DNA of 64,000 nucleotides from Cellulomonas humilata. GTDB lineage: Bacteria; Actinomycetota; Actinomycetes; Actinomycetales; Cellulomonadaceae. Of this stretch, positions 8,010 through 17,526 are shown one piece after another. The stretch's first letter is position 1. The number at the start of each line of letters is the position of its first letter. A program made the position numbers and the translations under genes. The notes beneath the pieces were generated by a model. That model worked only from the letters and a program-made list of their open reading frames with translations. It had not been told where the DNA came from and made no database searches. The stretch spans positions 18,428 through 82,427 of the forward strand of contig NZ_JABMCI010000048.1 of assembly GCF_013359775.1 (NCBI RefSeq), in the 5' to 3' direction.

Positions 8010-8666
8010 ATGAGTCTCGACATGGACGTCCTCTCAGCCCTACGAACCGCGCGCCTGGTGCCGGTGGTCGTGCTCGACGACGCGGCCGACGCCGACGCGC
8101 TCGCCGGTGCCCTGGTCGCCGGCGGCCTGCCCGTCGCCGAGGTCACCTTCCGCACCGCCGCCGCCGAGGAGTCCATCCGGGTGATGGCAGGCCGCGGGGA
8201 CATCCTCGTGGGGGCCGGCACCGTGCTCACGGTCGCCCAGGTGGACCTGGCCGTCGCCGCCGGTGCCAGCTATGTCGTCTCGCCCGGACTGAGCCGCGCG
8301 GTCGTGGAGCGCTGCCAGGAGCTCGGGGTGCTCGCGCTCCCCGGAGCCGTGACCGCGACCGAGATCCAGGCCGCGCTCGAGCTCGGCCTGACCACCATCA
8401 AGTTCTTCCCGGCGGGCACCTCCGGCGGCGCCAAGGCGATCGCCGCGCTCGCCGCCCCGTTCGGCCACGTCGGCGTCGTGCCGACCGGCGGCGTGGGGCC
8501 CGCGAACCTCGCCGAGTACCTCGCCCTCCCGAGCGTCGTCGCGGTCGGTGGCTCGTGGATGTGCCCGCGCGCCCTCGTCGCGGCCCGCGACGTCGCCGCC
8601 ATCACCGCGCTCACCGCCGACGCGGTCGCCCTCGCGGCGCAGACCACGGGGACCAGCCATTCCTGA
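8010..8666 (+). CDS. eda: 2-keto-3-deoxy-6-phosphogluconate aldolase
   Basis: Class I aldolase, about 218 residues, splitting KDPG to pyruvate and glyceraldehyde-3-phosphate. Catalytic Glu in AEVTFRT and Schiff-base Lys in TTIKFFPA, with the phosphate-binding PTGGV near the C-terminus. Start uncertain: ATG 8010 or ATG 8022, neither with a good ribosome site; the gene is probably coupled to the SDR gene that ends 35 nt before. Last carbon-cleaving step of the operon. Confidence 0.92.
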   Translation: MSLDMDVLSALRTARLVPVVVLDDAADADALAGALVAGGLPVAEVTFRTAAAEESIRVMAGRGDILVGAGTVLTVAQVDLAVAAGASYVVSPGLSRAVVERCQELGVLALPGAVTATEIQAALELGLTTIKFFPAGTSGGAKAIAALAAPFGHVGVVPTGGVGPANLAEYLALPSVVAVGGSWMCPRALVAARDVAAITALTADAVALAAQTTGTSHS

Positions 8667-8706
8667 CCTGACGATCCGCCCCGCCTCCGAGTGCCGCTAC
8701 GACGCG

Positions 8707-9762
8707 GTGTCGCTCGGCGAGGTCATGCTCCGGCTCGATCCCGGTGAGGGTCGCATCCGCACGTCGCGCTCCTTCCAGGTGTGGGAGGGCGGCGGCGAGT
8801 ACAACGTCGCCCGTGGCCTGCGCCGGGCGTTCGGCCTGCGGACCGCGATCGTCACCGCGCTCGCCGACAACGAGGTCGGGCGCCTGGTGGAGGACCTCGT
8901 CCTCACCGGCGGCCTGGACACCTCGTACATCCAGTGGGTGCCGTACGACGGGATCGGGCGCGAGGTCCGCAACGGCCTGAACTTCACCGAGCGCGGCTTC
9001 GGGGTGCGCGGCGCCGTCGGCGTCTCCGACCGCGGGCACACCGCGGTGTCCCAGATGAAGCCCGGCGACGTGGACTGGGACCACCTGTTCGGCGAGCTGG
9101 GGGTGCGCTGGCTGCACACCGGCGGCATCTTCGCGGCCCTGTCCGACAGCGCCGCCGAGACGGTGATCGAGGCGGTCACCGCGGCGAAGCGCCACGGCAC
9201 CGTCGTGTCGTACGACCTCAACTACCGGCCGAGCCTCTGGAAGGCGATCGGTGGGCTGGCCAAGGCCCAGGAGGTCAACCGCGCGATCGCCCCGTACATC
9301 GACGTGATGATCGGCAACGAGGAGGACTTCACCGCCTCGCTCGGCTTCGAGGTCGAGGGCGGCGACGCGTCGCTCGCCGAGCTCGAGGTGGACAAGTTCG
9401 CCGCCATGATCACCACCGCGGCAGCGGCGTACCCGAACTTCGCAGTGATCGGCACGACGATGCGCACCGTGCGGTCGGCGTCCGTCAACGACTGGGGCGC
9501 CCTCGCCTGGTCCCCCGCCACGGGCGTCGTCCAGGCCACCCACCGCGAGCGGCTCGAGATCCTCGACCGGGTGGGCGGCGGGGACTCCTTCGCGTCGGGC
9601 CTCATCTACGGCCTGCTCGACGGGCAGCCGCTGCAGACCGCCGTCGAGTACGGCGCCGCGCACGGGGCGCTGGCCATGACCACCCCCGGCGACACCACGA
9701 TGGTCACCACCGCCGACGTGCTCAAGCTCGCGGGCGGTGGCGGCGCGCGCGTAGACCGCTAG
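8707..9762 (+). CDS. kdgK: 2-keto-3-deoxygluconate kinase (PfkB family)
   Basis: Sugar kinase that phosphorylates KDG to KDPG, the aldolase substrate. [16 protein letters not shown] near the start and the PfkB signature [12 protein letters not shown] with the catalytic Asp. The start is odd: the family normally begins a few residues before [13 protein letters not shown], but the only normal codons available are GTG 8707, inside that strand, and ATG 8548, deep in eda. ATT 8659 or CTG 8668, around the eda stop, would give a more usual N-terminus. The stop TAG shares CTAG with the convergent ABC gene. Confidence 0.88.
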   Translation: MSLGEVMLRLDPGEGRIRTSRSFQVWEGGGEYNVARGLRRAFGLRTAIVTALADNEVGRLVEDLVLTGGLDTSYIQWVPYDGIGREVRNGLNFTERGFGVRGAVGVSDRGHTAVSQMKPGDVDWDHLFGELGVRWLHTGGIFAALSDSAAETVIEAVTAAKRHGTVVSYDLNYRPSLWKAIGGLAKAQEVNRAIAPYIDVMIGNEEDFTASLGFEVEGGDASLAELEVDKFAAMITTAAAAYPNFAVIGTTMRTVRSASVNDWGALAWSPATGVVQATHRERLEILDRVGGGDSFASGLIYGLLDGQPLQTAVEYGAAHGALAMTTPGDTTMVTTADVLKLAGGGGARVDR

Positions 9763-11369
9763 ACCACCCGCGCTCCGGGGATCGCGTCGAGGAGCGCGCG
9801 CGTGTGCTCGGCCTGCGGGTGGTCGAACAGGTCGGCGGTCGGTCCGTGCTCCACCAGCAGCCCCCGGTGCAGCACGGCCACCGTGTCGCTGATCTGCCGC
9901 ACGACCGCGAGATCGTGCGAGATGACCAGGTAGCTCAGGCCCAGCTCGGCCTGGAGGTCCACCAGGAGCTGGAGGATCTGGCGCTGGACCGAGACGTCCA
10001 GCGCCGAGACGGGCTCGTCCAGCACCAGCAGCTCCGGTCGCAGGGCGAGCGCGCGGGCGATGGCGACGCGCTGACGCTGGCCGCCCGACAGCTCGGCGGC
10101 GCCACGGTCGGCGACCGTCCGCGGGAGCGCCACCTGGTCGAGCAGCTCCAGGGCGCGCCGCGTCCGTTCGGCCCGGTCCCCGATGCCGAACGCGTGCAGG
10201 GGCTCGGTGATGATCCGCTCCACCGACAGCCGAGGGTCCAGGGACGCATAGGGGTTCTGGTAGACGAGCTGCACGCGACGACGCAGCGCGCGCAGTCGGG
10301 CCCCGCGGGTGTGCGTGACGTCCTCGCCGTCGATCCGCACGGTGCCGCTGGTCGGCTCCACCAGCCGCAGCGCGATGCGGGCGAGGGTCGACTTGCCGGA
10401 CCCGGACTCCCCCACGACGCCGAGCGTGCTCCCGCGCGGCAGCGCGAGCGTGACGTCGTCTAGCGCGCGGAACGGCGCCCGCCCCACGCGGAACTCCTTG
10501 GTCACGTGCTCCAGCCGCAGCACGTCCCCGGCCGGACCGGACGGGGCCACGGCCGGTCGGCGCGGCGCCAGACGCGCGCCGTGCAGCGACGGGGCGGCCT
10601 CGAGCAGCTGCCGGGTGTACGCGTGCGTCGGAGCGTCGAGGACCCGGGCGGTCGGTCCCTCCTCGACCACCAGACCGTGCTGCATGACGACGATCCGGTC
10701 CGCGCGCTCGGCGGCCACCCCGAGGTCGTGGGTGATGAACAGGACGGACGTGCCGTGCTCGGCCGTGACCTCGGCCAGGTGGTCCAGCACGGTGCGCTGC
10801 ACCGTCACGTCGAGGGCCGACGTCGGCTCGTCGGCGATCACCAGGCGCGGGCTGCACGCGAACGCGATCCCGATGAGGACGCGCTGCCGCATGCCGCCGG
10901 ACAGCTCGTGCGGGTACTGCCGGGCCCGCAGCTCCGGGTCGGGGATGCCGGACCGGGCGAGGATCTGCACGGCCTGCGCGGCGGCGGTCCGCCGGTCGGC
11001 GAGCCCGTGCTGGCGCAGCACCTCCGCGATCTGCTCGCCGATCCGCTTCACCGGGTTGAGCGACACGGTCGGGTCCTGCGGCACCAGGCCGACGGACCTG
11101 CCGCGGACGCGCTGGAGCTGCTTCTCGGACCAGCCGGCCACGTCCTGCCCGCCCAGGAGCACGCGACCGCCGGTGATCGACCCCCCGCGGGGCAGCAGCC
11201 CGATCACGGCGTGCGCCAGCGTGCTCTTGCCGGAGCCGGACTCGCCGACCACGGCGACGACCTCGCCGGCGTCGATGCGCAGGTCGACGCCCCGTACGGC
11301 GGGCACGTCGTCGCGGCGGGTGCGGTAGGTGACGTGGAGGCCCTCGACCAGCAGGACGGGTTCGCTCAT
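9759..11369 (-). CDS. Peptide-type ABC transporter, two-domain ATPase (DppD-DppF fusion)
   Basis: 536 residues with two complete nucleotide-binding halves. First half: Walker [10 protein letters not shown], signature LSGGMRQRV, Walker [13 protein letters not shown]. Second half: [30 protein letters not shown]. Fused ATPases of this kind serve oligopeptide, glutathione or nickel-type importers. ATGA overlap with the permease gene upstream; last gene of the operon that begins with a cysteine-containing leader. Substrate by context: a small sulfur compound or peptide. Confidence 0.92.
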   Translation of the reverse strand: MSEPVLLVEGLHVTYRTRRDDVPAVRGVDLRIDAGEVVAVVGESGSGKSTLAHAVIGLLPRGGSITGGRVLLGGQDVAGWSEKQLQRVRGRSVGLVPQDPTVSLNPVKRIGEQIAEVLRQHGLADRRTAAAQAVQILARSGIPDPELRARQYPHELSGGMRQRVLIGIAFACSPRLVIADEPTSALDVTVQRTVLDHLAEVTAEHGTSVLFITHDLGVAAERADRIVVMQHGLVVEEGPTARVLDAPTHAYTRQLLEAAPSLHGARLAPRRPAVAPSGPAGDVLRLEHVTKEFRVGRAPFRALDDVTLALPRGSTLGVVGESGSGKSTLARIALRLVEPTSGTVRIDGEDVTHTRGARLRALRRRVQLVYQNPYASLDPRLSVERIITEPLHAFGIGDRAERTRRALELLDQVALPRTVADRGAAELSGGQRQRVAIARALALRPELLVLDEPVSALDVSVQRQILQLLVDLQAELGLSYLVISHDLAVVRQISDTVAVLHRGLLVEHGPTADLFDHPQAEHTRALLDAIPGARVV

Positions 11370-12247
11370 CGGGTCCGCCCCTCGCGGTCGAGCGCGCGGC
11401 TCAGGCGGTTCGCCGCCAGCACGACGGCGATCACCACCAGGCCGGGCATCGTGGTGAGCCACCAGGCGGTGGCCAGGAAGTTGCGGCCGTCGGAGATCAG
11501 GGAGCCCCACTCGGGCGCGGGCGGCGGGGCGCCGTAGCCCAGGAAGCTCAGCGCGGACACCGCGAGGACCGCGCTGCCCAGCTCGAGCGCAGCGAGCACG
11601 AGCACCGGCCCGAGCGAGTTGGGCAGCACGTGCCGGTGCAGCGTGGTCCACCAGCGCACCCCGCTCACCCGCGCGGCCTCGACGTACGCCGAACCGCGGA
11701 CCCGCACCACGTCGGCCCGGATCAGGCGGGCGAACGCGGCGACCGCGGAGATGCCCACCGCGAGCGCGACCTTGAGCGTGCCGAAGCCGAGCGCCGTGAC
11801 GATCGCCATGGCCAGGAGCAGCCCGGGGATGGCCAGCAGCACGTCGACCAGCCGCATCACCACGTCGTCGAACCGTCCGCCCACGAACCCGGACAGCAGG
11901 CCGACCAGCGACCCGACCACCAGACCGATCAGCACGGCCAGCGCCGTGGCGGACAACGAGATCGCCGCGCCGTGCACCACCCGCGTGTAGATGTCGCGGC
12001 CCAGCTGGTCGGTGCCGAAGACGTGCCCCGGCCCGGGCGCCAGCAGGCGGTCCGCCGCGACGACCTGCGTGGGGTCGGCCGGCGCGAAGACCGACGGCAG
12101 CACCGCCCAGCCGAGCACGAGCGCCAGGACGACGAGCGCGAGGACGAGGCCGGGGGCGAGCCGCCGACTCCGGCGCCGGGGCGGCACGGGAGCGGTGGCG
12201 ACGACGGGTTCGGTCGCCGCCGGGGCGAGCAGGGCGAGGTCGGTCAC
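11366..12247 (-). CDS. Peptide-type ABC transporter permease (DppC-like)
   Basis: 293 residues, GTG start behind GAGGAG. Proline/arginine-rich N-terminus, one membrane segment, then a periplasmic stretch with [20 protein letters not shown], the hallmark of DppC/OppC permeases, and the EAA-type loop [20 protein letters not shown]. It pairs with the DppB-like permease encoded just upstream. The stop overlaps the ATPase start. Confidence 0.92.
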   Translation of the reverse strand: MTDLALLAPAATEPVVATAPVPPRRRSRRLAPGLVLALVVLALVLGWAVLPSVFAPADPTQVVAADRLLAPGPGHVFGTDQLGRDIYTRVVHGAAISLSATALAVLIGLVVGSLVGLLSGFVGGRFDDVVMRLVDVLLAIPGLLLAMAIVTALGFGTLKVALAVGISAVAAFARLIRADVVRVRGSAYVEAARVSGVRWWTTLHRHVLPNSLGPVLVLAALELGSAVLAVSALSFLGYGAPPPAPEWGSLISDGRNFLATAWWLTTMPGLVVIAVVLAANRLSRALDREGRTR

Positions 12248-12257
12248 GGGGTGCTCC

Positions 12258-13211
12258 TCAGACCGTCGCCGGCACCCGCGCGATGCGGGGGTCGACGACG
12301 GGGTAGACCAGGTCGGCGGCGAGGTTGACGACGACGAAGACGATCGCCGAGAGCACGACGACGCCCTGCACGAGCGGGATGTCCTGGGACATCACCGCGG
12401 ACTGCGTCAGGCGCCCGACGCCGACACGCGAGAAGACGGTCTCGGTCACCACGGCACCCGCGAGGGTGTTGCCGATGATGATCGCGACCATGGTGAGCGT
12501 GGGGATGGCCCCGTTGCGGACCACGTGCCGCAGGTGGACCGTCGAGCGCGGCAGCCCCTTGGCCCGCGCGGTCTCGACGAACGGCTGCTCCCACGTCGAC
12601 CCCAGGCTCTTGGCCAGCACCTGGGTGAGGACCGCCGCGGTCGGCACCGCCAGCGTGACCGCCGGCAGGACCAGCGACTGCCAGCCGGTGTTGCCCGTGG
12701 CCGGGAACCAGCCGAGCCGGAACGAGAACACCTGGAGCAGCACGAGCCCCAGCCAGAAGCTCGGGATCGCCGCGCCCAGCGGGGGCAGCGACAGCAGCGC
12801 GTGCCGGAGCCCCCGGGAGCCGGTGAGCACCGCGGCCGAGGCGAGCAGCGAGCTGACCACCACCGCGATGGCCAGCGCGGTCGCCGCCAGCACCGCGGTC
12901 TGCGGGAGGGCGTCGACGATCGTGGTGACCACCGGCTGCCCGTTCTGCATGGACCGGCCCAGGTCACCGCGCAGCGCCGCACCCAACCGGGTGAGGTACT
13001 GCACGATCACCGGCTTGTCGAAGCCGTACTCGGCGCGCAGTGCCGCCGCCGCGGCCGGATCGACGTTGGCGCCCTCGCCGCCGCGGTTGAGCATGGTGAG
13101 GATGGGGTCGGACGGCAGCAGGTAGAGGATGGCGAACGTGGTGGTGAAGGCGGCCCAGACGACGAAGGCCGCCAGTCCGAGCCGCCTCGCCGCGTAGCCG
13201 ATCAGGCTCAC
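12258..13211 (-). CDS. Peptide-type ABC transporter permease (DppB-like)
   Basis: 317 residues. GTG 13211 overlaps the stop of the binding-protein gene as GTGA, and the product starts MSLIGYAARRLGL. About six membrane segments; loop FVETARAKGLPRSTVHLRHV; NGQPVVTTIVDALPQTAVLA before the first core segment, as in DppB/GsiB-type permeases. Part of the leader-binding protein-permease-permease-ATPase operon. Confidence 0.92.
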   Translation of the reverse strand: MSLIGYAARRLGLAAFVVWAAFTTTFAILYLLPSDPILTMLNRGGEGANVDPAAAAALRAEYGFDKPVIVQYLTRLGAALRGDLGRSMQNGQPVVTTIVDALPQTAVLAATALAIAVVVSSLLASAAVLTGSRGLRHALLSLPPLGAAIPSFWLGLVLLQVFSFRLGWFPATGNTGWQSLVLPAVTLAVPTAAVLTQVLAKSLGSTWEQPFVETARAKGLPRSTVHLRHVVRNGAIPTLTMVAIIIGNTLAGAVVTETVFSRVGVGRLTQSAVMSQDIPLVQGVVVLSAIVFVVVNLAADLVYPVVDPRIARVPATV

Positions 13212-14833
13212 TGCTGCACCCAGGCGTCGTAGAACACCAGCTTGGTCTCGCCGTCGAGGCGCAGGCCGTGCGACGACGGGCCGATGCCGTAGGTCCACGC
13301 GCGGTCGGCGATCGGGATGTTCCACGCGTTGTCCACGACGTACTCCTGCACCGCCGCGGCGGCCGCCGCACGCTCGGTGGCGTCGACCGTCGACTCCTGC
13401 GTGGCCAGCAGGTCGTCGAGCTCGGAGGGGTTCGCCTTGGCGTAGCCCAGCGACGTCCAGGTCGAGGAGTACAGCGCGTTGAGCACCGTCGGGTCGGCCC
13501 GGGTCATGGTCCACGCGTAGATGTCGTAGTCGCCCGCCGCGACGGCCTTGCTGGACGCCGCGGCGTCGAGCTGGCGGATCGGGTAGTCGATGCCGACGTC
13601 CTTGAGCTGCTGCTGGATGATCTCGAGGTCCGTGTAGGACGCGATGACGTTGAGCGTCAGGCGCGTGCCGTCCTTCTCGCGGATGCCGTCGGCCCCGACC
13701 TTCCAGCCGTCGTCCTCCATCAGCTGCCGGGCCTTGTCCGGGTCGAACGCGAGCTCGTCGCTGAGGTCCGTGTACCCGGGCGTGGAGGAGTTCAGCGGGG
13801 CGGTCCGGCTCGCGTACGTCGGGCCGTAGACCGTGTCGACGATCTCCTGGCTGTTGATCGCGTACCTGATCGCCTGCCGGACGGGCTCGTCGTCGGCGAG
13901 CCAGGACTGCTGGTTCGGGATCCAGCTCTCGGTCAGGCCCGGCTGGTGCGCGGTCAGCAGCGTGCTGCCGGCGGCGGTGAGCGTCGCCTCGTCCTGCCAG
14001 GTGACCAGCGACACCGACTGCACCTGGTTGCTGGTCACCGAGCCGGAACGGACGCTGGCCTCGGGGACGAACGTGAACCGCAGGGTGTCGAGGTAGGCCT
14101 CCCCGTCGTGCGCGGCCAGGCTGGAGGGCCAGTCGTAGCCGACGCGCTTGGCGAGCACGGCGTCCTGGTCCTTGGTGTAGCTGGTCAGGGTGAACGGGCC
14201 GGAGCCGGCGTACGTGCCGGTGCAGAGCTCCTCGGGGGACTTGCCGGTGTCAGCGGGCGAGATGAGCCCGAACCACGACCCGGACAGCGCCTGGAGGAAC
14301 TGCACGTTGGGCCGGTCGAACGCGACCGTCACGGTCTGCGGGTCCACGACGGTGGTGCCCACGTACCCCTGGATCCACGGGCCGGCGCCGATGGCCTTCG
14401 GGCCGAGCGCGACGATGCGGTCCAGGTTCGCCTTGACCGCCGCGGCGTCGATCGGCAGGTCGTCGGAGAACGTCGCGCCCTCGACCAGGTGGAAGGTGAA
14501 CGTCTTGGCGTCCTCGCTGATCTCCCAGCTCTCGGCGAGCCACGGGACGATCTCGCCGGTCTCCGGGTCCTGGTCCACCAGCGAGTCGGCCAGCTGGCGC
14601 GTGATGTTGAGGGCGACGTGGAACCGCTGCTGCGGCGCGTCGAGGCAGCCGAGCGGGTCCGCCTCGAGGGCGTGGATGTACGTGCCCCCCGCCACGGGCT
14701 CGACCTCGGCGCTGGCGGACGACGTGGTCGCAGGGCCGGCGGCTCCGCCCGAGCAGGCGGAGAGCAGCAGGCCGAGCAGTGCGGCGGAGGCGAGCGCGGC
14801 GGGCCGTCGGCGTCGCAGGCGGTGGGGGGACAT
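13208..14833 (-). CDS. Extracellular solute-binding lipoprotein, family 5
   Basis: 541 residues. Signal peptide with lipobox LLSAC, so lipid-anchored outside the membrane. The mature part has family 5 marks: AESWEISEDAKTFTFHL, the YAINSQEIVDTVYGP region and YTKDQDAVLAKRVGY. It binds the transported solute for the downstream permeases. AGGAG site before ATG. Family 5 ligands range from peptides to nickel and glutathione; the neighbouring monooxygenases and cysteine leader suggest an organosulfur ligand (inference). Confidence 0.92.
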   Translation of the reverse strand: MSPHRLRRRRPAALASAALLGLLLSACSGGAAGPATTSSASAEVEPVAGGTYIHALEADPLGCLDAPQQRFHVALNITRQLADSLVDQDPETGEIVPWLAESWEISEDAKTFTFHLVEGATFSDDLPIDAAAVKANLDRIVALGPKAIGAGPWIQGYVGTTVVDPQTVTVAFDRPNVQFLQALSGSWFGLISPADTGKSPEELCTGTYAGSGPFTLTSYTKDQDAVLAKRVGYDWPSSLAAHDGEAYLDTLRFTFVPEASVRSGSVTSNQVQSVSLVTWQDEATLTAAGSTLLTAHQPGLTESWIPNQQSWLADDEPVRQAIRYAINSQEIVDTVYGPTYASRTAPLNSSTPGYTDLSDELAFDPDKARQLMEDDGWKVGADGIREKDGTRLTLNVIASYTDLEIIQQQLKDVGIDYPIRQLDAAASSKAVAAGDYDIYAWTMTRADPTVLNALYSSTWTSLGYAKANPSELDDLLATQESTVDATERAAAAAAVQEYVVDNAWNIPIADRAWTYGIGPSSHGLRLDGETKLVFYDAWVQQ

Positions 14834-14906
14834 GGGTGTGCTCCTGGGGGTACGTGGGGGGACGCCCCTGGAGAGACCGGGGCGGTGCGTGCGGGGAGGC
14901 GCTGGT

Positions 14907-14978
14907 TCAGCGCGGACAGCGTCGCGGCGCGGTCGACGAGGCGGCCGTGCGGATCTCCAGCTGCGCGCTGCTCACCAT
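14907..14978 (-). CDS. Putative cysteine-containing leader peptide (23 aa)
   Basis: A 23-codon frame starts at ATG 14978 behind GGAGGTGG, the same ribosome site and spacing style as the leader at 684-758, and ends Arg-Arg-Cys-Pro-Arg-stop. It lies 57 nt after a predicted start from a TTGACT-N17-TAGGTT promoter and 73 nt before the binding-protein gene. It has only one cysteine codon, followed by proline, so the attenuator reading is weaker than for the first leader; the duplicated arrangement is the main support. Confidence 0.42.
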   Translation of the reverse strand: MVSSAQLEIRTAASSTAPRRCPR

Positions 14979-15041
14979 GACCACCTCCGTCGCCGACCGG
15001 GCAGAGCGCCTCGAGCGGGCGCCGACTGCTGAACGGGTCGG

Positions 15042-15070
15042 AACCTAGATATCCCGACCGATCCAGTCAA
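15042..15070 (-). promoter_or_regulatory. Promoter of leader 2 and ABC transporter operon
   Basis: On the - strand: TTGACT, 17 bp, TAGGTT. Predicted start near 15035. Divergent from the promoter at 15150-15178. Confidence 0.65.
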
Positions 15071-15139
15071 CGATTCCCGGGTTCGTCTCGCGGACTGGAC
15101 CACTGGGCGAGACGACGCGTCCGACCCGTGAGACACCGC

Positions 15140-15160
15140 GGGACGACCGTTGACCGTCCC
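15140..15160 (+). promoter_or_regulatory. Inverted repeat over the -35 of the aminotransferase promoter
   Basis: GGGACG, 9 nt, CGTCCC. It spans the TTGACC -35 at 15150-15155, where a repressor or activator could act. The 9-nt spacing differs from the 4-nt DosR-box spacing. Confidence 0.3.
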
Positions 15161-15178
15161 CCGGACCCTGCCTACGTT
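15150..15178 (+). promoter_or_regulatory. Promoter of aminotransferase-monooxygenase operon
   Basis: TTGACC, 17 bp, TACGTT; the hexamers are identical to those of the promoter at 890-918. Predicted start near 15185, 43 nt before the ATG. Confidence 0.65.
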
Positions 15179-15227
15179 CCGGCCGGTCCGAGCACCGCGG
15201 TCGGGCCCCTCCCGGAAGGCAGAACCG

Positions 15228-16442
15228 ATGACGACGACACCAGACCTCCTGGCACCCCTGGCACGCTTCACCACCCTGGCCGGCGCGCTCAGCGAGCCCA
15301 AGGGCTTCGGCGACGCGAGCCTGCGACGCCGACGAGAGGGCGACATCGAGCTGCTCGGCGGGATCCCCGACGACACCGCCCTGCCGGTGCACGAGCTGCT
15401 GGCCGCCACCGAGCGGGTGCTCACGGGCACTCGCTCCGGACCGGCCGCGTTCCAGTACTCCCAGTCGGCGGGCCTCGACGAGCTGCGGTCGTGGATCGCG
15501 GCGCGCGAGGGGGTCCCGGCGTCGCGCGTGATCATCACGAACGGCGGGTTCCACGGCCTGTCGCTGGCCGTGCTCTCGCTGGTCGAGCGCGGCGGCCTCG
15601 TCGCCGTCGACAACCCGATCTTCCCGCTGTTCCTGCGGGCGCTCGAGCTCTCCGACGGCCGCACGCTGCCCGTGCGCGTCGGCCCGGCCGGCCTCGACGT
15701 CGACGAGCTCGAGGAGAAGCTGCGCGCAGGCGCCCGCCCGACCGCGCTCTACACGGTGCCCGACTTCCACAACCCCTCGCAGGGCACGCTCTCGACCGCG
15801 GACCGGGTGCGGCTGGTGGAGCTGGCCGAGCGGTACGGCTTCGTCATCTTCGCGGACAACCCGTACCGCGAGCTGCGGTTCCGGGGCGAGGCCGTCGACG
15901 CCGGGGTGTTCAGCACGTCCGACCAGGTGGTGCACGTCAACACGTTCTCCAAGACGCTCGGCCCGGGCCTGCGGCTCGGCTGGGTGGTGGCGTCCGAGCG
16001 GATCGCGAAGCAGCTGGTCACCCTGCGCAACCGCCAGGACTCGCACACCTCGACGCTCGAGCAGCGGATCGTCATCGACCTGCTCACGCACGACCCGCAG
16101 TGGTTCGACCGCACCCTGACCCGCGCCCGCGACCTGTACCGCGAGCGCGCGGACGTCGTCGTGGACGCCCTGGACGAGCGTCTCGGCGGGCTGATCGAGT
16201 CGGTGCGCCCCGAGGGCGGGTTCTTCCTCTGGCCGCGGATCACCGACCCGTCGATCGACCCGGTCGCCCTGTACGCCGCAGCCGCCGAGCGGGGTGCCAC
16301 CTACCAGCAGGGCGAGTTCTTCGCGTCCAGCGGCCGCCGCGAGTTCGCCGACCACCTGCGGCTGGCCTACGGCAACCACACGCCCGAGACCCTGCGTGAG
16401 TTCGTGGACCGCCTGGGCTCCGCCGTGGACTCGGTGCGCTGA
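15228..16442 (+). CDS. PLP-dependent aminotransferase, class I/II (2-aminoadipate type)
   Basis: 404 residues from ATG 15228, which has GGAAGG 9 nt before it; an upstream ATG at 15150 would start inside the promoter and is rejected. Fold-type I marks: YSQSAGLDELRSWIA, substrate-side Asn/Tyr region VPDFHNPSQGTLS, FADNPYRELR and the PLP lysine in VNTFSKTLGPGLRLGW. Relatives act on aromatic or 2-aminoadipate-like acids. Next to two flavin monooxygenases and a cysteine-leader transporter it may deaminate a sulfur-containing amino acid (inference). Confidence 0.88.
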   Translation: MTTTPDLLAPLARFTTLAGALSEPKGFGDASLRRRREGDIELLGGIPDDTALPVHELLAATERVLTGTRSGPAAFQYSQSAGLDELRSWIAAREGVPASRVIITNGGFHGLSLAVLSLVERGGLVAVDNPIFPLFLRALELSDGRTLPVRVGPAGLDVDELEEKLRAGARPTALYTVPDFHNPSQGTLSTADRVRLVELAERYGFVIFADNPYRELRFRGEAVDAGVFSTSDQVVHVNTFSKTLGPGLRLGWVVASERIAKQLVTLRNRQDSHTSTLEQRIVIDLLTHDPQWFDRTLTRARDLYRERADVVVDALDERLGGLIESVRPEGGFFLWPRITDPSIDPVALYAAAAERGATYQQGEFFASSGRREFADHLRLAYGNHTPETLREFVDRLGSAVDSVR

Positions 16443-16443
16443 C

Positions 16444-17526
16444 ATGGTCCTGCACCTCGCGCTCGAGGTCGACGGAGCGGGCGCCCACCCCGGCGCCGCG
16501 CTCGCCACGTCGATCCCCGCCGACCGGCTGCTGTCCGCCGACCACCTGCGCCGCACCGTGGCCGCCGCCGAGAACGCGGGCGTCACGCTCGTGACGTTCG
16601 ACGACTCCCTGGTCGGACCGGCGCGGGTCGACGCGCTCACCCGTGCCGCGTTCGTCGCGCCGCTGACCTCGCGCATCGGGCTCGTCCCGCTCGCGCACCC
16701 CGCGGTCATCGAGCCGTTCCACCTGGCCAGCCAGGTGGCGGCCCTCGACCATGCCGCGACCGGCCGCGCGGGCTGGCTCGTCGGCTCCGGTCCGGTCCCG
16801 GGTGCCCGCGCGGCGCTCGACCGGCCCGTGGCCGACGGTCAGGACCTGCTCGACGAGACCGGCGACGTGGTCCGTGTGGTCCGCGACCTCTGGGACTCGT
16901 GGGAGGACGACGCGGTCATCCGGGACACGGCCACCGGTCGGTACATCGACCGCGACCGGTTGCACTACGTCGACTTCACCAGCGGCGGGACCGGGCCGTT
17001 CGCCGGGCCCGACCTGCGCGACGCCCCCGACGGTGCACGCGCGCCGTTCACGGTGAAGGGTCCGCTCATCGTGCCGCGCGGCCCGCAGGGGCAGCCGGTC
17101 GTCGTCGCGCGCGCGGGGACCGTGCCCGCCGATCTCGTCGACATCGCGCTGGTGGACACCCCGCAGGCCTCGGGGGCGCCGCTGACGTTCCTCGACCTGC
17201 ACGTCACGCTCGACACCGCTCGGGCGACGGCCGCCGACCGGCTCGCCGCGCTGGAGGACCTCGCGCCCTCCGGGGACGTCCTGCGGTGGACCGGCTCCCC
17301 CGACGGGCTCGTCGAGCTCCTGCTGTCGCTGCGCGGAGCGGTCGACGGGGTCCGTCTGCTCCCGGCCCTGCTCGAGGAGGACCTGCCGGAGCTCGTCCGC
17401 TGGGTGCTGCCCACCCTGCGCGTCGCGCGCGTCACCCCGACGCCCCGCCCGGGAGCCACCCTGCGGGACACCCTCGGCCTGCCGCGCCCGACCAACCGCC
17501 ACGCCACGCTCCAGGAGACCTCGTGA
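16444..17526 (+). CDS. LLM-class flavin-dependent oxidoreductase
   Basis: 360 residues of the bacterial luciferase-like monooxygenase fold: VTFDDSLVGPARVDALTRAAFVAPLTSRIGLVPLAHP, read here in pieces, gives the early strands, and SQVAALDHAATGRAGWLVGSG is the usual family stretch. The C-terminal half is less typical and shorter than in the partner encoded at 17523. It starts 1 nt after the aminotransferase stop and overlaps the next gene as GTGA. Probably FMNH2-dependent C-S or C-N cleavage together with the next protein; substrate unknown. Confidence 0.8.
   Translation: MVLHLALEVDGAGAHPGAALATSIPADRLLSADHLRRTVAAAENAGVTLVTFDDSLVGPARVDALTRAAFVAPLTSRIGLVPLAHPAVIEPFHLASQVAALDHAATGRAGWLVGSGPVPGARAALDRPVADGQDLLDETGDVVRVVRDLWDSWEDDAVIRDTATGRYIDRDRLHYVDFTSGGTGPFAGPDLRDAPDGARAPFTVKGPLIVPRGPQGQPVVVARAGTVPADLVDIALVDTPQASGAPLTFLDLHVTLDTARATAADRLAALEDLAPSGDVLRWTGSPDGLVELLLSLRGAVDGVRLLPALLEEDLPELVRWVLPTLRVARVTPTPRPGATLRDTLGLPRPTNRHATLQETS

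Noticed and set aside
15140..15160. GGGACG...CGTCCC as a third DosR box
   Set aside because: Arms are 9 nt apart rather than 4, so it does not fit the box; kept only as an unspecified inverted repeat.
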